From: Pectinophora gossypiella
Lineage: Eukaryota; Arthropoda; Insecta; Lepidoptera; Gelechiidae
Assembly: GCF_024362695.1 (NCBI RefSeq)
Contig: NC_065412.1
Span: forward strand, 3,409,992 to 3,473,991
Direction of reading: 5' to 3'
Length of the DNA stretch: 64,000 nucleotides
The notes below the pieces were generated by a model. The model was given only the letters and a program-made list of their open reading frames with translations, did no database searches and was not told the DNA's origin. The translations under genes were made by a program, and so were the position numbers. Of this stretch, positions 1-11,452 are shown piece after piece (positions within the stretch are counted from its first letter, which is position 1; each line of letters begins with the position of its first letter).

Positions 1-360
1 ACCACATTATATTATTCCGTATTACGCCTACAACTTCCAATAAGGACCCTCCCACGCACGAGTTGGAAACTCGCCTTATTTAAAAGGCAAGTCCCACTGA
101 CACGAAGGTCAACGTCTGACGTCTGCGTCCATTAATTCAGACAAACCAAGATACGTATAACGTAGTGAGGCATGTATTAGTAGATTCACAAAGAACAGGT
201 TACAGTTTCGGTACCAAGAATTTATTGAAGAAACTAGACACCCGCTACGGCTTCGCATGGGTACCCGCATAACGCCTACATATTTTTTTTCGTGGTTGTG
301 TTTTCTCACCATTTCCATTCCCTTGACTAATACTCGAGAAAGGCTGGGTGGAGTTAGCTT
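1..360. other. Unassigned AT-rich intergenic DNA
   Basis: I see no gene, repeat family or convincing splice signal here. The short open frames have no recognisable domains. Confidence 0.5.
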
Positions 361-408
361 ATTTTGGTGTTAAAATGTTTGTTGCGACAAACATTTCAAC
401 ACCAAAAT
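361..408. repeat. 22-bp hairpin with 4-nt loop
   Basis: Arms at 361-382 and 387-408 are reverse complements at 21 of 22 positions around the loop TGCG. It lies just outside the tail of the neighbouring SINE-B fragment. Function unknown; it is short for a microRNA precursor. Confidence 0.7.
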
Positions 409-427
409 CAGTTTTAGTGAAACAAAC

Positions 428-546
428 GAACAGCAATCTTCTTCTTCTATCGTGTGGATTGTGAGGTGAATTAACAACCCCATCAACCCTGGTGTCAGGG
501 TTATAACTGAGCCGCCATAGGCCCCTGACTTGACTCAATGAATACT
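428..546 (-). mobile_element. SINE-B 3' fragment
   Basis: On the minus strand this reads the family B 3' half: GGCGGCTCA, CCCTGACACCAGGG-like core, GTTGATGGGGTTG, then CACACGATAGAAGAAGAAG tail. The same unit recurs in full at 31477 and 34939. The tRNA-like head is missing. Confidence 0.75.
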
Positions 547-784
547 CGAACAGCAATGGTTTTTATATTTATATATAGTTTCTGCTTTTGACCTTATGCA
601 TAATGTAGCTTGAAATTCTTGATGCTAGGATGGCTTTAAAATATACCAATGACTTCGCTGCCTACCAAATTATTCAACCCTTAGACTCATGCAGTAAAAC
701 AGCTCGCATTTACTATTTTATTTATTTACGAATGATTTATAAGTTATGGATTTCTGCAGAATGTAAAGTAACCATTAATTTAGC

Positions 785-895
785 ACCTGCTATGCCGCCA
801 AATTTGAAGGCAAGAGGGAAATCACTGCCCTATTTTTTCCTAAAAAGTAGCACGGAGAGGAATGCTACACCGACATGAGCGTGTCTCTTAAATTG
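785..895 (+). repeat. Interspersed repeat family I, fragment
   Basis: Shares GGCAAGAGGGAAA, AAAAGTAGCA and the end AATGCTACACCGACA-GAGCGTG with copies near 7800, 12600, 29270 and 46170. It looks like the 3' part of a retroposon; the class is not resolved. Confidence 0.65.
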
Positions 896-1359
896 AAGTG
901 AAACCCTATAGCCTAGTAACGTGTCTATTAAGACATGAAGTATTCCCACACACATCACTAGTATCAAACTCATTGATTCAAACAACAGCACGACTCGCAG
1001 CTATTACTTATACGACCTCGCTCATATTGCGCGGCCGTCAACTGGGTAACATTATCCCTTTCGCGGGCGCCTAGCAATAAGTAGCTGCCATTTGTCAGAT
1101 GTTTACTTTTCCACTCCTATTTGTTACCTCGTTTTTGAGTCGAGAGCCTCTGCCAACTGTCCGTTTTGCCTTTTGAATGGAGATCCTTAGGCTGTGGTCA
1201 TAACGGCGTTGAGCGTACGCAACCCTTTAATGCTGCATTTAAATCTGACGAAAACGCTACAGGCGCGCTGCTTTATTGCGCTAGTTAAGTTAGTTGGTTA
1301 GTTTAGTGCTGTTAAATCGAGATTAGAAAACTTTGAACAAGCCCGTCTTGAAGATCTTG

Positions 1360-1560
1360 ACGTCAAACCACACCCCGGACATTTCAAACAAAACCCTCGT
1401 TTTACACAGACATTACATATTGACGTTAACGTACATGCATATCCGTGTATATGATGTCTCTAGCCATACGATTGAAGACTAAAGTAAAACCGAGGGAGTG
1501 AGGTAAACCTAGTTCAGTCTCAGGTCGGGAGCGGGGAATTGTCGTTCTATACATCAAACG
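1360..1560. repeat. Interspersed repeat family N, copy 1
   Basis: Matches 10139-10345 along its length, including ACGATTGAAGACTAAAGTAA, CCGAGGG, GGTAAACC and GGGAGCGG. The element class is unknown; it may be a LINE 3' region. The open frame on the minus strand is part of the repeat, not a host gene. Confidence 0.6.
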
Positions 1561-2627
1561 CCAGATCCGAAAAAACTCACCGCATGCCCTAATACTACTG
1601 CATTTATAACTCAAATGAAACTCTCTATAGTGCTTCTTGCTTCTTCCAAATTTGGTTTTGCTAGTCACTCTCTCGCCCATGCAAGGGCCCAGACTAAGGG
1701 TATCGCCATCGACGGATACGTCTGGGAGGACATCGCTATCTTCATTACGCTAGTTACAATAGTTACTGAAACTCTTTGATGCGCTTGATTAGCGAACACT
1801 TTCTATAATACCAGATATGTACGCAGCCTGATGTGTCTTGATTTGGGAGAACTTGTGACGCGTCTTTGCGCTTTTGGCGACTGAATTGTCGTCGCGTCCT
1901 TTACATGGGCAGTAGGGTGAGGAAGTGAGAATTGGTGCGGAACGGTGAGTATCTCTTCTCTACGTAGTACCTATTTGTGTTGTCTTGCGATGGCAATGGG
2001 AACCCTTGGATACGGGTAACAAATAACAACTACACATTGGTACTTTGGTTATGTACAACACGCAATGATGACAGCACGTCCGTCCCGCATGGGCGGTAAA
2101 CTAATACTGAGCTGACAGAGCTGCCCCCACCACTTACACAGCATACATTGTAATTTACGATGCAAGCACAGCATTTGAGAGTGGGACGCCTATGAGTAGC
2201 ATAGATTAAATCTTTCCTTATTAATTTATTTACTTAATTGTTGTTTACATTTTTTAACTTGTAACCATGGATGACTGTCATGTTACAAATAAATAAATAT
2301 TTAGTAATATCGCAGCAAATTTTAATACTATCTACGTTGTACAAAAGCCTTTAGGATCGCTCACACTCCACGGGCGCTAGTATGTCAGCGCCTTATTGCA
2401 TGTTTTTGCTAGGCGTGATCTGCAAGTTTCGTTGTTAAAGATGAATGGCGGATGTCATGTGTGACAAGGGTGACGAAGTTGGATGAAGCGAAAAAAATCC
2501 TTTCAGTTTCTGCCGGGTAATTTGACTTCTGCGTCTATTTAGAATAGTTACTATTTCACATCGTTTGCATAATTGAAAATCAACTCAAAATTATACTTCG
2601 GAATTGTTACAGAAAAAAGAATTATTA
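1561..2627. other. Unassigned intergenic DNA
   Basis: No coding region, tRNA-like head or inverted-repeat element recognised in about 1 kb. Confidence 0.5.
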
Positions 2628-2769
2628 TAGAAAATAGAGCAGCGCAGTGGAGCAGCGTGGTGGAGTATGCTCCATACCCTCTCCGGTTGATTGAGAGGAG
2701 GCCTGTGCCCAGCAGTGGGACGTATATAGGCTATTTATGTTTATGTTATGTTATTTTGTAGAAAATAGA
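2628..2769 (+). mobile_element. 5'-truncated SINE-A with 11-bp target duplication
   Basis: The duplication TAGAAAATAGA occurs at 2628-2638 and 2759-2769. Between them lies only the SINE-A 3' end: GTGGAGTATGCTCCATACC, CCCAGCAGTGGGACGTATAT and a TTATG-rich tail. This is a typical target-primed reverse-transcription product. Confidence 0.9.
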
Positions 2770-3032
2770 TTAAGGTACGTCGGATTTGTCATCTTTGGTT
2801 AGGTGAGGGACCTGAGTGGATTTATTTTGAAAGTAAGTAATGATGTTTTTTCTGAGGATTTTCGCTTTTGCTCACTAATAATGGGTATTACGGAGATTTT
2901 GTCCCACGGTGAAATCAAACAAGAGCCATTTTTTTTTAAAGATATCGACCTTTTTACGGTTTTTATTCCCACGTCTGACGTTTGACGTTAATAATATATT
3001 TAATTACCTAACGATAAAATTCCTGAGAGATG

Positions 3033-3205
3033 CGTTACGGAGGTATGTGACGTAACCTGTATTGGGCTTAGTTTTCCCTTCGCAGGTTTCAAGGTTAGAC
3101 AGGCAGTCGCTTCTGTAAGAAACTCAAGCTGTCAAGTCTTCAACTTAGGTAAGCGGGCTCCGTAAATACGGTATAACGCTAGGAAGGTGACGAACTTAAC
3201 TACAA
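3033..3205 (+). mobile_element. SINE-G 3' part
   Basis: Matches the 3' half of the complete SINE-G at 47125: CCTGTATTGGGCT, CAGGCAGTCGCTTCTGTAA, GTCAAGTCTTCA, and the end GATAATGC-like motif. It is diverged, hence an older copy. Confidence 0.65.
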
Positions 3206-4344
3206 AATTATATAAATAGGTGCAATCGTAAGCCAGTATGTCTTAATAAAATCCAAACCCAATTGTTTAACTATTGTGTCTGAAAATCTTGGCTACAAGA
3301 GGATAAAATTCGTAGAAAAAACATAAAATAAATGTGGTGCTGTATTGGATACTTAAATAGCAGCATAGTAAGTTCGTTCTAATTAGGTTAGTTAGTTAGT
3401 TTGGCTGCAGAGCCGGGCAGATTTGTACTCATTAGAGACAGAGAGTTTAGTATTCAAAGTCCACTGCATAGGTACCCCTAGTTGTCCGTTTTGTTTTTAT
3501 TTAGAATGCTATTTTGTACTCTTTGGGGCGTTGAAAGTCTGAGTGAGTAATTGAATTTGGAATTCGGATATGAAAGAAGGCTTTGAGTATTTTCCAACGA
3601 GTCAAATCAGTGCTTTTTACTAAACGTTAAAGTAGTAAGTAATCAAGAAAAATGGCTTCTGCTGGACTGAGATTCGTTAATGTACAAATAATATTTTTCT
3701 CATAATATGGGGGACTGAAAATGCCACATTGAATCAATGGAAAAAAAATCGTTCCAAAAACATTTGAAAAAGCAATTTTGCAATTTTACATTTGTTTATA
3801 TAAACGAAAGTGCGCAATGACGATGGAATCATATTATCAAATAGCAATATTATTTTTATACGTGAATTGCTTCATTATTGTTTGCACAATTTATTTTGGT
3901 ATTGACATCGACTCCCCGAACGTCCCGGCGCATCTGTCATTTATTTGTACATATTTTTCAATTAAATAATTGCATTTTTGGTTCATTTTATGTCATAATA
4001 TTTTTGGACGTAACATGGTTTTGTTATTGTAGGTCTCGAGCATGTCGTGACACATCACCATTTAAACATGTTAAGGTGAAAGCATTTCCCTTACCTACTG
4101 TCAGTATGGGGTAGAGGGGTCCCATGACGGTATCCCATAATGGATATGGAGTCTCGCATCTCTGCGGATTTGTAGAGTATAATAAAGTAAAGACAAGACT
4201 ACTGCTAGTGCAAACAGAGCAAAAACACAATATACATTTCGATTATATACAATGTTATATTTATTTCCTAAATATTAGAAGGAAGAAAACTTAGTACTTA
4301 AAACTTTTTTTCAATCAATACTGCCTTTTTCCAACTGACTGCTT
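3206..4344. other. Unassigned intergenic DNA
   Basis: AT-rich sequence with several short overlapping open frames (3778-3969, 3878-4114) that show no domain and have no splice support. No repeat family recognised. Confidence 0.5.
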
Positions 4345-5005
4345 TTTATTTATTTATTTAATATTACACTTACATTTGCAACATTACAGATATATATCCA
4401 TTGCGTTACAAACAATATTCATATCACAAGAACTTAAAACTACTACACATTAATATTTATATTATTATTATATTATTGGACAGTACTAACAGGCATCAAA
4501 GGTTCAAATACTTTTACACATTCACTCAACAAACATACAATCGCACTTCCAAACAAGTTGCCGCAATGTGGTGCGGACGCAAGAACAGAGTTGAGGAGAG
4601 TACAGGCACGCGGTACCGGCGTGTTCTGATGCGCGCGCGTACGCGCAGCTGGCTGCAGCAGCAGGGCGCGCGGCGCGGTGGATATCCCCGCCACACCGGC
4701 ACGAACACACGCACCAAACGCTCCACCAGGTAGGCACTATCGGCTTTTCCGCGGATTATACTTAAAACAAATTTGATAAGCGCGAGGTATCTCCGTAACT
4801 GCAGAGAGTCGAAACCCAGAATACCCTGCAGGAAGAGCGTTGGATACATGTACGGATAATACCCGTACCGCCTCTTGTACAAATGCCGTAGGAAGCGCTT
4901 CTGGACCTGCTCCAATAAGAGGTTGTACTTTTTTTCCCACGGAATCCATACTACAGAGCTAGTCTCCAGTATGCTACGCACGAGAGACATATTTTTGGTA
5001 ACTCA
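4345..5005 (-). pseudogene. Jockey-like LINE 3' end: reverse transcriptase C-terminal fragment
   Basis: Minus-strand reading from about 4990 gives residues typical of the region after the reverse transcriptase in Jockey-type LINEs: LVRSILE, SVVWIPWEKKY, VQKRFLRHLYKR, YPTLFLQGILGFDSLQLRR. The true continuation (RACTLLNSVLASAPHCGNLF) lies in another frame and ends near 4473, so a frameshift sits around 4640-4700. The 3' untranslated part ends in an AAAT-repeat tail at 4345-4363, fixing orientation. It is a dead, 5'-truncated copy with no endonuclease or catalytic motif. The family was recognised from memory. Confidence 0.8.
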
Positions 5006-5159
5006 TCCTTCAGATGGGGTACACTCCAAGTTGCTATACATTTTATAGGAATGTATCATGAATTTCAGCTGGACAATATGGAGTACTGTCAATATTTAGG
5101 AACACTCAACAGTGCTGTCGCCTACATGTGACTTCTAGTTTTTATCTTCATTAAAGATA

Positions 5160-5275
5160 GAGTATGCAGTATTCTCTCTCTCTCTCTCCTTAGCATTTAT
5201 TATTCCCATCTGATGGTGGGGTCTGCCTTCTTCGTACTTCTCTTCCACTTCGCTCTATCGGACGTGTCGATTGAA
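5160..5275 (-). pseudogene. LINE C-terminal tail fragment beside a CT microsatellite
   Basis: The minus strand reads DTSDRAKWKRSTKKADPTIRWE followed by stops, a motif I recall from the very end of some insect LINE polyproteins. A CT dinucleotide run at 5171-5189 adjoins it and may be its tail. Confidence 0.55.
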
Positions 5276-5455
5276 AATAAGTGTTTCTAAGTTTTTTCCT
5301 TCTAATATTTAAGAAATAAATATAACACTGTGATTTTACCAAAATATTATAACTTATATTTTACAACATTCATGATATGTAAACGCTATATTCTATGATT
5401 TTGCAGTTAAACACGGCGCAAAGGGTTATAGAGAAAAATATAATTAAGGCAATAT

Positions 5456-5778
5456 ATATCTTTCCCGGAGGAGCTCGGTGGCGCAGCGGTTAACGCGCTC
5501 GGTCTGCGATTGTTGAAGTAAAGCAACTTTCGCAAAGGCCGGTAATTGGATGGGTGACCACAAAAAAAAAGTTTTCATCTCGAGCTCCTCCGTGCTTCGG
5601 AAGGCACGTTAAGCCGTTGGTCCCGGCTGCATTAGCAGTCGTAATATAACCATCAATCCGCACTGGGCCCGCGTGATGGTTTAAGGCCCGATCTCCCTAC
5701 CCATCCATAGGGAAGGCCCGTGCCCCAGCAGTGGGGTCGTTAATGGGCTGATGATGATGACGATGATGATATCTTTCC
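5456..5778 (+). mobile_element. Full-length SINE-C with 10-bp target duplication
   Basis: ATATCTTTCC is duplicated at 5456-5465 and 5769-5778. The element starts with a tRNA-like head (GGAGCTCGGTGGCGCAGCGG, A-box-like), has a middle ending CGTTAAGCCGTTGGTCCCGG, and a 3' tail GCCCCAGCAGTGGGG...GGGCTGATGATGATG. It is the best copy of family C here. The tail resembles the RTE LINE end at 41215. Confidence 0.9.
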
Positions 5779-5964
5779 TGAAATAGTTTGGGGAACTGTC
5801 AAAATTCAAGAACACTCAACAGTAGCGACACCTGATGAGAGAAATAGGCAGTTTTTATCCTCATTCTTAGGTTGGTTGCGAGCGGTCTTTTTCACTGTTT
5901 ACCTGATTGTTTGTTTGTTCACCCGATGTTTCGAGCTTAAAATCATTAACCAGGGACAAACTTT

Positions 5965-6140
5965 GGAAAACATGTGATATCAATTATCTAGTATAATCGA
6001 AACATTGATAAATTCAAATTCATAAAAGTCCAATTCAATGTTTCAGAGTCAAAGGTTAAGGTCCCGTGATTCTACGACATACGTCACGCAACAGCAGTTT
6101 TAAAACAAGAATTTAGCTTCTTCTAGCCTAAAGTTTCGAC
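5965..6140 (-). mobile_element. SINE-H, diverged copy
   Basis: On the minus strand it carries the family H order seen at 6546: a degenerate tRNA-like head, then a GATATCACATG-type motif and a 3' part with TTTGTCCCTGG. Confidence 0.5.
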
Positions 6141-6545
6141 CGTACTAAACGGCTAATACGAGTAAAATAGCGGCTACATACCACATTGGTGACCAAACCC
6201 AGCCACTTGTAATAAATCGCGCGGTTGTCGCGGACAGAAAAACCCTCTGGAACACTGTAATAATGGATATATTAATTTCACGCCCCACCCAGCGTTATTA
6301 CCCTTAAATGGGTTTAAGCCAGATTAATACGTTATTTGTCGGTTTTTGGGTAGGTCACGGTACTGGTTAGTTTGCGCTGCGGTTTTTTATGCGTACTCGC
6401 AGATTATGGATTTTAATTGAATTGTGAGCCTGTTGCTTTGGTGATTTATTGGGTAAAAGCTTTCGTAACCGTTGGTTTACGGTTTAAATACTTTTAGCGA
6501 CTTTAAGTGACTTGTTTACTACACTCGTTTATTTAAAAAAAAAAC

Positions 6546-6730
6546 CATAGCCCTGTTCGGACAACGCGTGACTTACATCGTAGTGTCATAGGTTCGAAAC
6601 CCGGGTCGGGCTCTAAACCACTAAATTTGACTTTATAAAGTGAAATTCATGTCTAGATCATAGATAATTGATATCACGTAGTTTCTAGGACTTGTGCCCG
6701 ATAATTGGCAATAGGATCACTCATTCACTA
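6546..6730 (+). mobile_element. SINE-H with tRNA-like head
   Basis: Head CCCTGTTCGGACAACGCGTG and B-box-like GGTTCGAAACCCGGGTC are followed by TCTAAACCACTAAATTTGAC and TTGATATCACGTAG. Other copies: 5965, 22540, 25310, 28683 and 38723. Confidence 0.7.
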
Positions 6731-6861
6731 CTCATTCTAAAAAACTCATTCAACTCACTCATTTTACTCCTTCTATTTCTCTGTTGTTTTGTATTTTGTT
6801 TTTTTCTGTTTGTGCAAAAAAGTATTTGTTATGTTATGTTGTGTTGTTTGTTGTGTTGTCT

Positions 6862-6940
6862 TTGATTACTTGTGGCTCTGCCCACCCCATTAGGGATTAC
6901 GGGCGTGAGTTTATGTATGTATGTATGTATGTATGTTATG
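6862..6940 (+). mobile_element. LT1 retroposon 3' end with TATG tail
   Basis: GATTACTTGTGGCTCTGCCC, CATTAGGGATTACGGGCGTG and AGTTTATGTATGTATGTATG form the 3' end of the LT1 family, best defined at 19715-19907 and 23909-24106. Confidence 0.75.
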
Positions 6941-6994
6941 TTAGGATCGCCCCCTATTACATAGCACTTAAACAGCTGGCGAACAGTGTGTGTA

Positions 6995-7105
6995 TACAGG
7001 GTGTTAGTGACATCGTAACGATACAAAGGGGGATGATTAAGAATATGATTCTGAGTTAATATCAAGTGGAATTTTCCGTCGTGACGATGTCACTAACATC
7101 CTGTA
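6995..7105. mobile_element. M1 inverted-repeat element (MITE-like), short copy
   Basis: The terminal repeats CAGGGTGTTAGTGACATCGT (6997) and its complement ending at 7103 differ at one base. TA flanks both ends. About 107 bp and no coding capacity. The TA flank suits a Tc1/mariner-type transposase, which is an inference. Confidence 0.8.
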
Positions 7106-7227
7106 ATATAAACAATTCACCACAATTAAAATAATGAATATTTTTTCGAAGACGTAAGTGATGGAGGTTTACCTCTAATTACATTATCTAAAAGGAGTTA
7201 AGTACTTTAACTAAGTAAATATTAATA

Positions 7228-7322
7228 TTATGGGGCCTTTGGCGGCTCAATAGTAACCCTGACACCAGGATTGATGGGGTTGGTAAATCCACCTCACATC
7301 CCACACGATAGAAGAAGAATAT
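7228..7322 (+). mobile_element. SINE-B 3' fragment
   Basis: GGGGCCTTTGGCGGCTCAAT, CCCTGACACCAGGATTGATG and CACACGATAGAAGAAGAAT match the end of the full family B copy at 31477. Confidence 0.75.
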
Positions 7323-7664
7323 TATTGAATTTAGTATCTAAAGTGATTCATTTAGGATCCATAATGCTAAGAAGATTCAACTAATCAATTAAAAAGTGCA
7401 TTTATTTATTAAAGCATTAAACCAAAATGGTTTTTAATATAAAAAATGGAGAATCGCCTATTTAACGCGTGCGTGTTTCCACAATCTTTTTCCGGTTCAT
7501 TCAACTGAATGAAATAGCACATTAATTTTTGCCTTACCGACTCATAGTCACAGCTTATTTCTGAAATCTGTTGGCAGTCTGAAAGCAAATTAAATGCCAG
7601 ACAGCACTTAAAATTAGGGCTGTACCTAATATTATAATAGTGCTTATTGTCTTGCTTTGTGTGG

Positions 7665-7735
7665 GCTGTGAGTTCGATGACTGACCTAACCACCGCGGGG
7701 TGTTGGGGTTATTATTGAGCTACCAAAGGCCCCAA
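7665..7735 (-). mobile_element. SINE-B 3' remnant, diverged
   Basis: The minus strand retains GGGGCCTTTGGTAGCTCAAT and AACCCCAACACC, a worn version of the family B core. Confidence 0.45.
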
Positions 7736-7794
7736 AGTACTTATTATGCACTTTTTCTTTAGAAAAGAAATTTATAAGTACTACATTCGTTCGT

Positions 7795-7872
7795 TCCGTT
7801 TTTTCCTAAAAAGTAGCATGGAGAATACTACACCGACAAGAGCGTGGCTCTTACATTAGTGATGTAACTCAT
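7795..7872 (+). repeat. Family I fragment
   Basis: TTTTCCTAAAAAGTAGCATG and ACACCGACAAGAGCGTGGCT, then ATTAGTGATG, match the 3' end of the longer copy at 12603. Confidence 0.7.
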
Positions 7873-8639
7873 CTACATTATTTTCTCTTCTGTTAATCCT
7901 GTCATCCAGTGGTTGGGATGTAGGACTTGGACAATAGATTTCCACTTCTCGTGATCTTTTGCAACTTACTCTCATGACATGCCGAGAGTTTTCATTAGCA
8001 CGTCAGTTTAGTAATAATGTCAGATTTATTAAACAAGAGTACTTAGATACATTAAAAAAAATGTATACATCAATGGTCAAAACCCTCTAAAGAAACCTAC
8101 AATAGAACGCAAAACCCATGTTACTATAGTAACATATTATAAATAAATGGCAAAACCGAAACTCATTACGAACAATGGATTACTAAAATAGACGCGAACA
8201 TTCATTACAGCCCTACATTTAAACACTGATATTCGAGCACTATCAAAAAGATAGCTTACCAAAGAGACGGGTAGCAAAGTCATGCAACTGTAAACCGAAC
8301 AAATAGCACCAGCTTTCTGCCAAAAATAACAGAACGAATTGTACACAGCGTGCAATAATGGGGAAAAACGATCGTAGTAAAAATAAAAATGTCATACAAG
8401 TGTCAGAGATTAATTCCGGTGCACAAAAATACGGAATATTTAAATACGATGTTAATATGGTGGCGTAAAGCGCAATTCGCGCATCAATGTTGTGCTCAAT
8501 GACTTTATATCCTTTACGTGGCTCATACTACGGGTTTTAATACAATTTTATCCAATCATTTCAACATTATAATTTTAAATCTCGGTAAATCAGTTCCCCC
8601 CTTCTTTATTTCTCATCATAATAAATCCAACCTTAGAGA
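7871..8639. other. Unassigned intergenic DNA with an 18-bp palindrome
   Basis: No gene or repeat family recognised. ATGTTACTATAGTAACAT at 8118-8135 is a perfect palindrome of unknown meaning. Confidence 0.5.
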
Positions 8640-8870
8640 GAACGCATAGTTTTGCATGGAGTCGAAGCACTTCGCATCGTCCTTCATTATGCGCACTGCT
8701 AGGGAGTGGAATTCTTTGCCGTCTTCTGTATTTCCGAATGCATATAACCCGGGTGCTTTACCAGAGTGAACAGGCACCTTCTGGGTGAGCGAGCTCCACC
8801 TTAGGCCTCGTCAATGCCTTCGGTCAAGTCTGGGGTCAAGAGCAAACCCATCCAAGGTAAAAAAAAAAAT
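8640..8870 (+). pseudogene. LINE reverse transcriptase C-terminal fragment, copy 1
   Basis: The plus strand reads EWNSLPSSVFPNAYNPG, then with breaks a stretch aligned to VNRYLLGELAP of the sister copy at 21825. The pattern of W-N-x-L-P-x-x-V-F, then a VNRYL motif, is known at the ends of Jockey-group LINE proteins. Stops interrupt it. Confidence 0.65.
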
Positions 8871-9190
8871 TGAACCACAAAACAGATAATTTGTATATTG
8901 TATTGTTCATTTGAAAATATAATTCGATCGTAATGTCACTGGAATTTTCAAATTAACAAAACAAATGAGTGAACTTTCGCTTTCATATTATATTCACTCA
9001 CTCATCACGAAATCTCAGAAACAACAAGCGCTACGAGATTAAAATTTTGCTTGAGAGTTCCTTTTAGGACTTAGGTGCTCACTAAGACAGGATTTCGTGA
9101 AATTCAACTCCTAAGGGGGTAAAAAGGGATGGCTAAGTTTGTATTAAACTTCTTTTAAAAGAATAGTAGGGGATCACGAGAACGATCAGC

Positions 9191-9346
9191 TAGTTTCACA
9201 TAAACATAAAACATAAATAGCCTATATACGGCCCACTGCTGGGCACAGGTATGGAGCATACTCCACCACGCTGCTGCACTGCAGGTTGGTGGAGGTATTG
9301 GCTAATAGCCGGGTCCCACGGCTTCACGGGTTTTAGTTTCACATAA
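9191..9346 (-). mobile_element. SINE-A, internally deleted, 13-bp target duplication
   Basis: TAGTTTCACATAA is duplicated at 9191-9203 and 9334-9346. The insert carries the 3' end on the minus strand and ends near CGGCTATTAGCC, with the tRNA-like head missing. About 25 bp of the usual CCTCCCCTCAATCAACCGG segment is lost. Confidence 0.9.
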
Positions 9347-9705
9347 GACTGAAAATTCTGACAGCGCTTACGATGATGCGGAAAAATTTTGATTTGCAGG
9401 CACCATTAAACGGTAATATTCCTTTACCTGTTACCTCATTATCGCCTACTTTAGCAAAACGTTTTACCCACTCACCGCTCATAATGAACACTAACAAGAT
9501 ACAAAAATAAAGGAGAAGAGCAAAATATAGGTTACTTTATAAACGAGGGTCGTGACTAGAATTGGAAGATACAAATCGTACAAGATATGGAATCTAGTCA
9601 CGTAGTACCTAGGTATAGAACAGATTGAGATCGGTGGCTCGAAATACTGGGCTATCAGTTGATGTCCAGGATGTCCTCAAGTATTTCAGTTTTAAAAATG
9701 ATAAT

Positions 9706-9850
9706 ATCATAACATAACATATCATAACAAATACTTTATTGCACAAACAGGAAAAACAAAATACAAAACAAAAGAGAAATAAAATGAGTACAATTAGGCG
9801 GCCTTATTGCTTAGTAGAAATCTCATCCAGGCAACCTTTAGGTATAGGAG
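9706..9850 (-). mobile_element. LT2 LINE 3' end
   Basis: The minus strand has GGATGAGATTT, AGCAATAAGGCCGCC and ends TGCAATAAAGTATTTG, a polyadenylation-like tail shared with copies at 15238, 18590, 21115, 29333 and 38320. Likely the tail of a Jockey-type LINE. Confidence 0.65.
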
Positions 9851-10138
9851 ATATTTAATATTATGTAATATAGCGGAATAGTGCAGATTGGGAATACTTG
9901 TACGTATAAAAATAAATACAAAAATAGATACACTTAAAACGAGTACATAAACTACATAATAATAATACACATATAATTGTTATAATAAATAAATATCAAT
10001 ACTTAAACTACTACATATACTATGGAAGAAAAGGAGTAGATAGATATATCATGTGACATAAACTCAGTTTAATAATTTGTATCCTTCTCTTTCGTATCAA
10101 AGGCCAGAGGAATGAATGTAGGTCATTTCTGAAATGAG

Positions 10139-10345
10139 ATTTTAGTAAAACCACATCCCGGATACTTCATACAAAAACCCTCGTTCTACACAGGCACTCA
10201 ACATTGACGTTATCGTACACGGGTGAAGTCTGACGCCTATACGATTGAAGACTAAAGTAAGACCGAGGGGGGTGGGGTAAACCGAGCTCAGCCGCTGGTG
10301 GGGAGCGGAGAGTTGCCGTTCTCTACGTAGTTTTATTCCATATTC
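10139..10345. repeat. Interspersed repeat family N, copy 2
   Basis: Collinear with 1360-1560. Diagnostic stretches are ACGATTGAAGACTAAAGTAA, GACCGAGGGGGGTGGGGTAA and GGAGAGTTGCCGTTCT. Element type not determined. Confidence 0.6.
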
Positions 10346-10413
10346 TATGGTAAAAGTAAAACCCAACACAACTCTTAATAATAAAATCTACGGTTGACCT
10401 GTTTGTAATACAT

Positions 10414-10492
10414 ACACATACATACATACATAAACTCACGCCCGTAATCCCTAATGGGGTGGGCAGAGCCACAAGCAATCAAAGACAACTGA
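10414..10492 (-). mobile_element. LT1 retroposon 3' end
   Basis: CATACATACATAAACTCACG, CCCGTAATCCCTAATGGGGT and GCAGAGCCACAAGCAATCAA are the complement of the LT1 end; the tail lies at the low coordinate. Confidence 0.75.
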
Positions 10493-10756
10493 ATAACTAA
10501 CTGTTACTGTGTTGTGTAACTGTTTGTAATAAATATTTTCATTTCATAGTCGAGATGAAAAACGGTAGTAGTACTTCAGTTAGTTCCCTCTCCTTTGCTG
10601 TCATTATCTGCAGTCCCCACTTTTATGGTGGGTGCTGATTACTTAAACTACGTAAAGGCTTTTTCAAGACTGTTCGCCTTTGGAATAAAACACAGTGTTT
10701 GTTTACGAAGATCTTGCTTTTCTTTGTCCTTAAGTCAACATAACGAGTGGTAACTA

Positions 10757-11106
10757 GACTTAGGTTTACATAAACAGCCTATATACGTCCCATTGCTGGG
10801 CACAGGCCTCCCCTCAATCAACCGGAGGGTGTATGGAGCATACTCCATCACGTTGCTCCACTGCGGGTTGGTGGAGGTGTTTTTACGGCTAATAGCCGGA
10901 ACCAACGGATAAACGTGCCCTCCGAAGCACGGAATCATCTTACTTTTTCGGACAATCAGGTGATTCAAGCCTGAAAAGTCCTTACCAAACAAAGGACAGT
11001 CTCACAAAGTGATTTCGACAATGTCCCCATTGGGAATCGAACCCGGACCTCCAGATCGTGAGCCTAACGCTCTGACCACTAGACCACGGAGGCTGACTTA
11101 TGTTTA
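10757..11106 (-). mobile_element. Full-length SINE-A (about 326 bp)
   Basis: Imperfect 12-bp duplication (GACTTAGGTTTA / GACTTATGTTTA) at 10757-10768 and 11095-11106. On the minus strand it begins GCCTCCGTGGTCTAGTGGTC, whose TGGTCTAGTGG fits an A box, and carries GGGTTCGATTCCC, which fits a B box. It ends CCCAGCAATGGGACGTATAT. Complete SINE with a tRNA-derived head. Such elements are transcribed by RNA polymerase III and copied by a partner LINE. Confidence 0.92.
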
Positions 11107-11354
11107 AAAAGGACTAAATAAGACTAAAAGTAGTGTTTAATTGTGAATTGTTTCAACTTTTTCGTTTCTTGCCCTTCCTTTTTGCGTTTTGTGTAAAAAA
11201 ATTAATAAGATAATTATTATAGAATAATATGAAATAATAGTTAATATAACATTGTTGCTTGCGTCACCATTAAATTATCTTTTTCTTTCATAATATTATA
11301 TTGCTATATCCTTTGTTTAATTTAGTTATTGCGAAAACGACAGACATAGTGTAA

Positions 11355-11452
11355 GTTCTGCTTCTCTCGTGTGGGTTGTGAGAGCAACGACCGACCTCAT
11401 CAACCTGTTGTCAGGGATACTATTGAGCTGCAAACGACCCCTGACGTCATGT
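11355..11452 (-). mobile_element. SINE-B 3' fragment, diverged
   Basis: The minus strand retains GTCAGGGGTCGTTTGCAGCT, CAACAGGTTGATGAGG and a CACACGAGAGAAG end. Confidence 0.6.

Noticed and set aside
4401..4733. 110-codon plus-strand open frame
   Set aside because: Antisense to the Jockey-like reverse transcriptase fragment; Arg-rich composition is a reflection of it.
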